Source of the DNA: Candidatus Spyradosoma merdigallinarum
GTDB taxonomy: Bacteria > Verrucomicrobiota > Verrucomicrobiia > Opitutales > UBA953
Direction: 5' to 3'
NCBI GenBank assembly: GCA_018713755.1
Contig: DVOG01000092.1
Span: 1 to 7,693, forward strand
DNA: 7,693 bases
In this document: piece after piece, positions 6,851-7,693 of the stretch
How positions within the stretch are numbered: position 1 is the first letter of the stretch
How the letters are laid out: the number at the start of each line of letters is the position of its first letter
The notes under the pieces: generated by a model
Seen by the model: the letters and a program-made list of their open reading frames with translations, nothing else
Databases searched by the model: none
What the model was told of the DNA's origin: nothing
Position numbers and translations under genes: made by a program

Positions 6851-6901
6851 GCGGGAAATTTTCCGCCACTCGGCGCGCAAAATCCAGTGAAAATTTCCCG
6901 C
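6851..6901 (-). promoter_or_regulatory. 13-bp inverted repeat abutting the ddl start codon (possible leader hairpin)
   Basis: GCGGGAAATTTTC (6851-6863) and GAAAATTTCCCGC (6889-6901) are perfect reverse complements separated by 25 bp. In the ddl transcript the 3' arm ends exactly at the AUG, so the stem would bury the ribosome binding region. A small inner stem (ACT/AGT) could extend it with a bulge. It could act as a translational switch, an RNA thermometer or, as DNA, an operator dyad. The repeat is seen directly; any function is inferred. Confidence 0.6.
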
Positions 6902-6914
6902 GAGACGCAAAAAG

Positions 6915-6926
6915 TCCCGCGCGGGA
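6915..6926. repeat. 12-bp palindrome TCCCGCGCGGGA in the divergent intergenic region
   Basis: This perfect palindrome lies between the divergent ddl and GH2-like genes and contains one full iterated motif (GCGGGAAC, 6921-6928) facing a half copy. It could be a regulator site serving either promoter, but it could also be chance in a region rich in this word. Confidence 0.4.
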
Positions 6927-6952
6927 ACGCCGCGCCGGGAAACACTATTTTC

Positions 6953-6982
6953 TTGCCAAAAATTTCGCTCTGCGCCGATAAT
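6953..6982 (+). promoter_or_regulatory. Sigma-70-type promoter for the GH2-like gene
   Basis: TTGCCA (6953-6958) and GATAAT (6977-6982) are separated by 18 bp and match the -35 and -10 consensus at five positions each. A start near 6989 would leave a leader of about 22 nt that is pyrimidine-rich, then A-rich, without a Shine-Dalgarno sequence. The call is by eye only. Confidence 0.55.
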
Positions 6983-7005
6983 TCTTTTTTCTTTTCCCTA
7001 ATCAA
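6978..7005 (-). promoter_or_regulatory. Possible overlapping promoter for the ddl operon
   Basis: On the minus strand TTGATT (7005-7000) and AATTAT (6983-6978) are 16 bp apart, each matching consensus at four of six bases. The -10 would overlap the -10 of the opposing plus-strand promoter. It would give ddl a leader of about 120 nt containing the palindrome and the 13-bp inverted repeat. Evidence is weak. Confidence 0.3.
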
Positions 7006-7011
7006 AAAAGC

Positions 7012-7693
7012 ATGAACTCCCCGAAAAACGCCCTCCTCGGACTCGCCCTTTCCGCGCTGCTCTGCGCCGGCGGTCCTCAAACGGCTTTCGCCGAAAACGC
7101 CGCGAACTCCTCCCTTGCGGGAAATTACGTCCTGCCGGAAAAGACGGCTTGCGCCGAAGCGGGCGTGTCGCGCGAAACGTTCGACTTCGGCTGGAAATTC
7201 GCGAAATTCGGCAAGCACGCGGACTGCCTCGCGCCGCGGGAACCGGGCGCGCCGGTGAGCGCGGCGATCGCCTCGTCGGAAGAGGCGCACAATCCCGCTC
7301 CGCTCGCCGTGGACGGGAACGAGTCTTCCCGCTGGTGCGCGAGTGGCCGCCACGCCGCTTCGCTGACCGTCGATCTGGGGCGCGCCTGCGCGATCGGCGA
7401 CGTGCAGATCGTCTGGGAGCGCAACGCGAGATATCCTTACGCGATCGCGGTTTCCGACGACGGCAAGACGTGGGAAACCGTCGTCGCCCGCGACGAAAAC
7501 GCCCGGCCCGCGAAAAAGAGCCGCGAAACGCTGGGGCGGACGTTCCGCTACGCGAAAATCGACGTCTCTCCCGCGGGAACGGCGTGGCCGAGCATTTGCG
7601 AATGGACGTTTTTCGACGGGAACGGCGCGGTCGTCCGTCCGGAGCTTCGCGGGAAAAAGCCGGGCCTGAAGGCGTTCGAACCCGCGTTCGACG
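7012..7693 (+). CDS. Secreted GH2-like glycoside hydrolase with F5/8 type C (discoidin) domain, N-terminal part
   Basis: The frame is open from the ATG at 7012 to the window end (227 codons, no stop), so the gene is cut by the window. Residues 1-27 form a signal peptide: Lys5, hydrophobic LLGLALSALLCAG, and a likely cut after AFA. FDFGWKF (57-63) resembles the opening strand of the GH2 sugar-binding domain. Residues about 80-203 are an F5/8 type C (discoidin/CBM32) domain: IASSEEAHNPAPLAVDGNES, SRWCASG, LTVDLGR, a VSDDGKTW strand, FRYAKIDV and the closing CEWTFF. After it, AFEPAFD (221-227) resembles the GH2 segment that normally precedes D-x-x-W and a PHDW-type motif. The enzyme would act on polysaccharides outside the cytoplasm, for example as a beta-galactosidase-type hydrolase; the catalytic domain is not visible. 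A sulfatase or other discoidin-bearing enzyme is the alternative. It is transcribed away from the dcw genes and has no visible Shine-Dalgarno. Confidence 0.8.
   Translation, partial: MNSPKNALLGLALSALLCAGGPQTAFAENAANSSLAGNYVLPEKTACAEAGVSRETFDFGWKFAKFGKHADCLAPREPGAPVSAAIASSEEAHNPAPLAVDGNESSRWCASGRHAASLTVDLGRACAIGDVQIVWERNARYPYAIAVSDDGKTWETVVARDENARPAKKSRETLGRTFRYAKIDVSPAGTAWPSICEWTFFDGNGAVVRPELRGKKPGLKAFEPAFD

Larger units (their letters stand above)
388..7623. repeat. Highly iterated short motif GTTCCCG(C), 37 dispersed copies
   Basis: Hand counting finds GTTCCCG on the plus strand starting at 388, 519, 661, 994, 1041, 1243, 1676, 1989, 2145, 2196, 2362, 3276, 3546, 4186, 4374, 4409, 4859, 5270, 5418, 5871, 6298, 6376 and 6433. 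Its complement CGGGAAC starts at 432, 2488, 2634, 2666, 4463, 4869, 5329, 6508, 6734, 6922, 7237, 7314, 7574 and 7617. Most extend to CGTTCCCGC. About two would be expected at roughly two-thirds GC. Copies occur in all genes, in spacers and in different reading frames (for example Ala-Gly-Thr, Arg-Glu-Arg, Gly-Asn, Val-Pro-Ala), so protein sequence alone does not explain them. Inside genes about 24 copies read CGGGAAC in the sense direction and 9 read GTTCCCG. Confidence 0.85.

Noticed and set aside
6851..6910. N-terminal extension of Ddl from a TTG at 6910
   Set aside because: The family normally starts a few residues before the IAVLCG strand; the extension falls in the inverted repeat and uses a weaker start codon.
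388..7623. CRISPR array or tandem repeat reading of the recurring GTTCCCGC word
   Set aside because: Copies are short, irregularly spaced, in both orientations and inside conserved genes; no spacer-repeat periodicity is present.
1..7693. tRNA, rRNA, insertion sequence or transposase
   Set aside because: No cloverleaf, rRNA segment, terminal inverted repeats or transposase motifs were seen on either strand.

Overview
This 7.7 kb window is GC-rich bacterial chromosome. It carries a division and cell-wall (dcw) gene block on the minus strand and the start of a secreted carbohydrate-active enzyme on the plus strand. In transcription order, the minus strand holds ddl (D-Ala-D-Ala ligase), ftsQ, ftsA, ftsZ and queA, then a low-complexity, RGG-rich basic protein just before a candidate terminator at the left edge. 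From ddl to queA the gaps are 12 to 76 bp, so these five genes look like one operon. It links the last cytoplasmic step of peptidoglycan precursor supply (Ddl) to the divisome proteins FtsQ, FtsA and FtsZ, and carries the tRNA queuosine enzyme QueA as a passenger.

The division proteins are recognisable but divergent. FtsZ keeps the tubulin/FtsZ layout and a C-terminal FtsA-binding-like peptide, but has substitutions at several normally near-invariant nucleotide and catalytic positions. That divergence, the ddl-ftsQ-ftsA-ftsZ order without murC/murB directly upstream, and a neighbouring glycoside hydrolase family 2-like protein with a discoidin domain suggest the Planctomycetes-Verrucomicrobia-Chlamydiae superphylum (Lentisphaerota, Verrucomicrobiota or Kiritimatiellota). 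This placement is an inference; the window has no rRNA or other marker to confirm it.

Layout: 1-31 hairpin; 52-924 basic RGG protein (-); 925-1198 A-rich leader and a GC-rich spacer; 1199-2305 queA (-); 2318-3586 ftsZ (-); 3615-4829 ftsA (-); 4852-5838 ftsQ (-); 5915-6850 ddl (-); 6851-7011 divergent control region with a good plus-strand promoter and a 13-bp inverted repeat abutting the ddl start codon; 7012-7693 start of a secreted GH2-like protein (+), cut by the window end.

The most striking feature not explained by genes is a short word, GTTCCCG (usually extended to CGTTCCCGC), found 37 times on the two strands by hand count. About two would be expected from base composition. It occurs in every gene, in all reading frames and both orientations, and in the spacers, with a bias for the CGGGAAC form on the coding strand. 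It resembles a genome-wide highly iterated motif such as an uptake, recombination or methylation signal.
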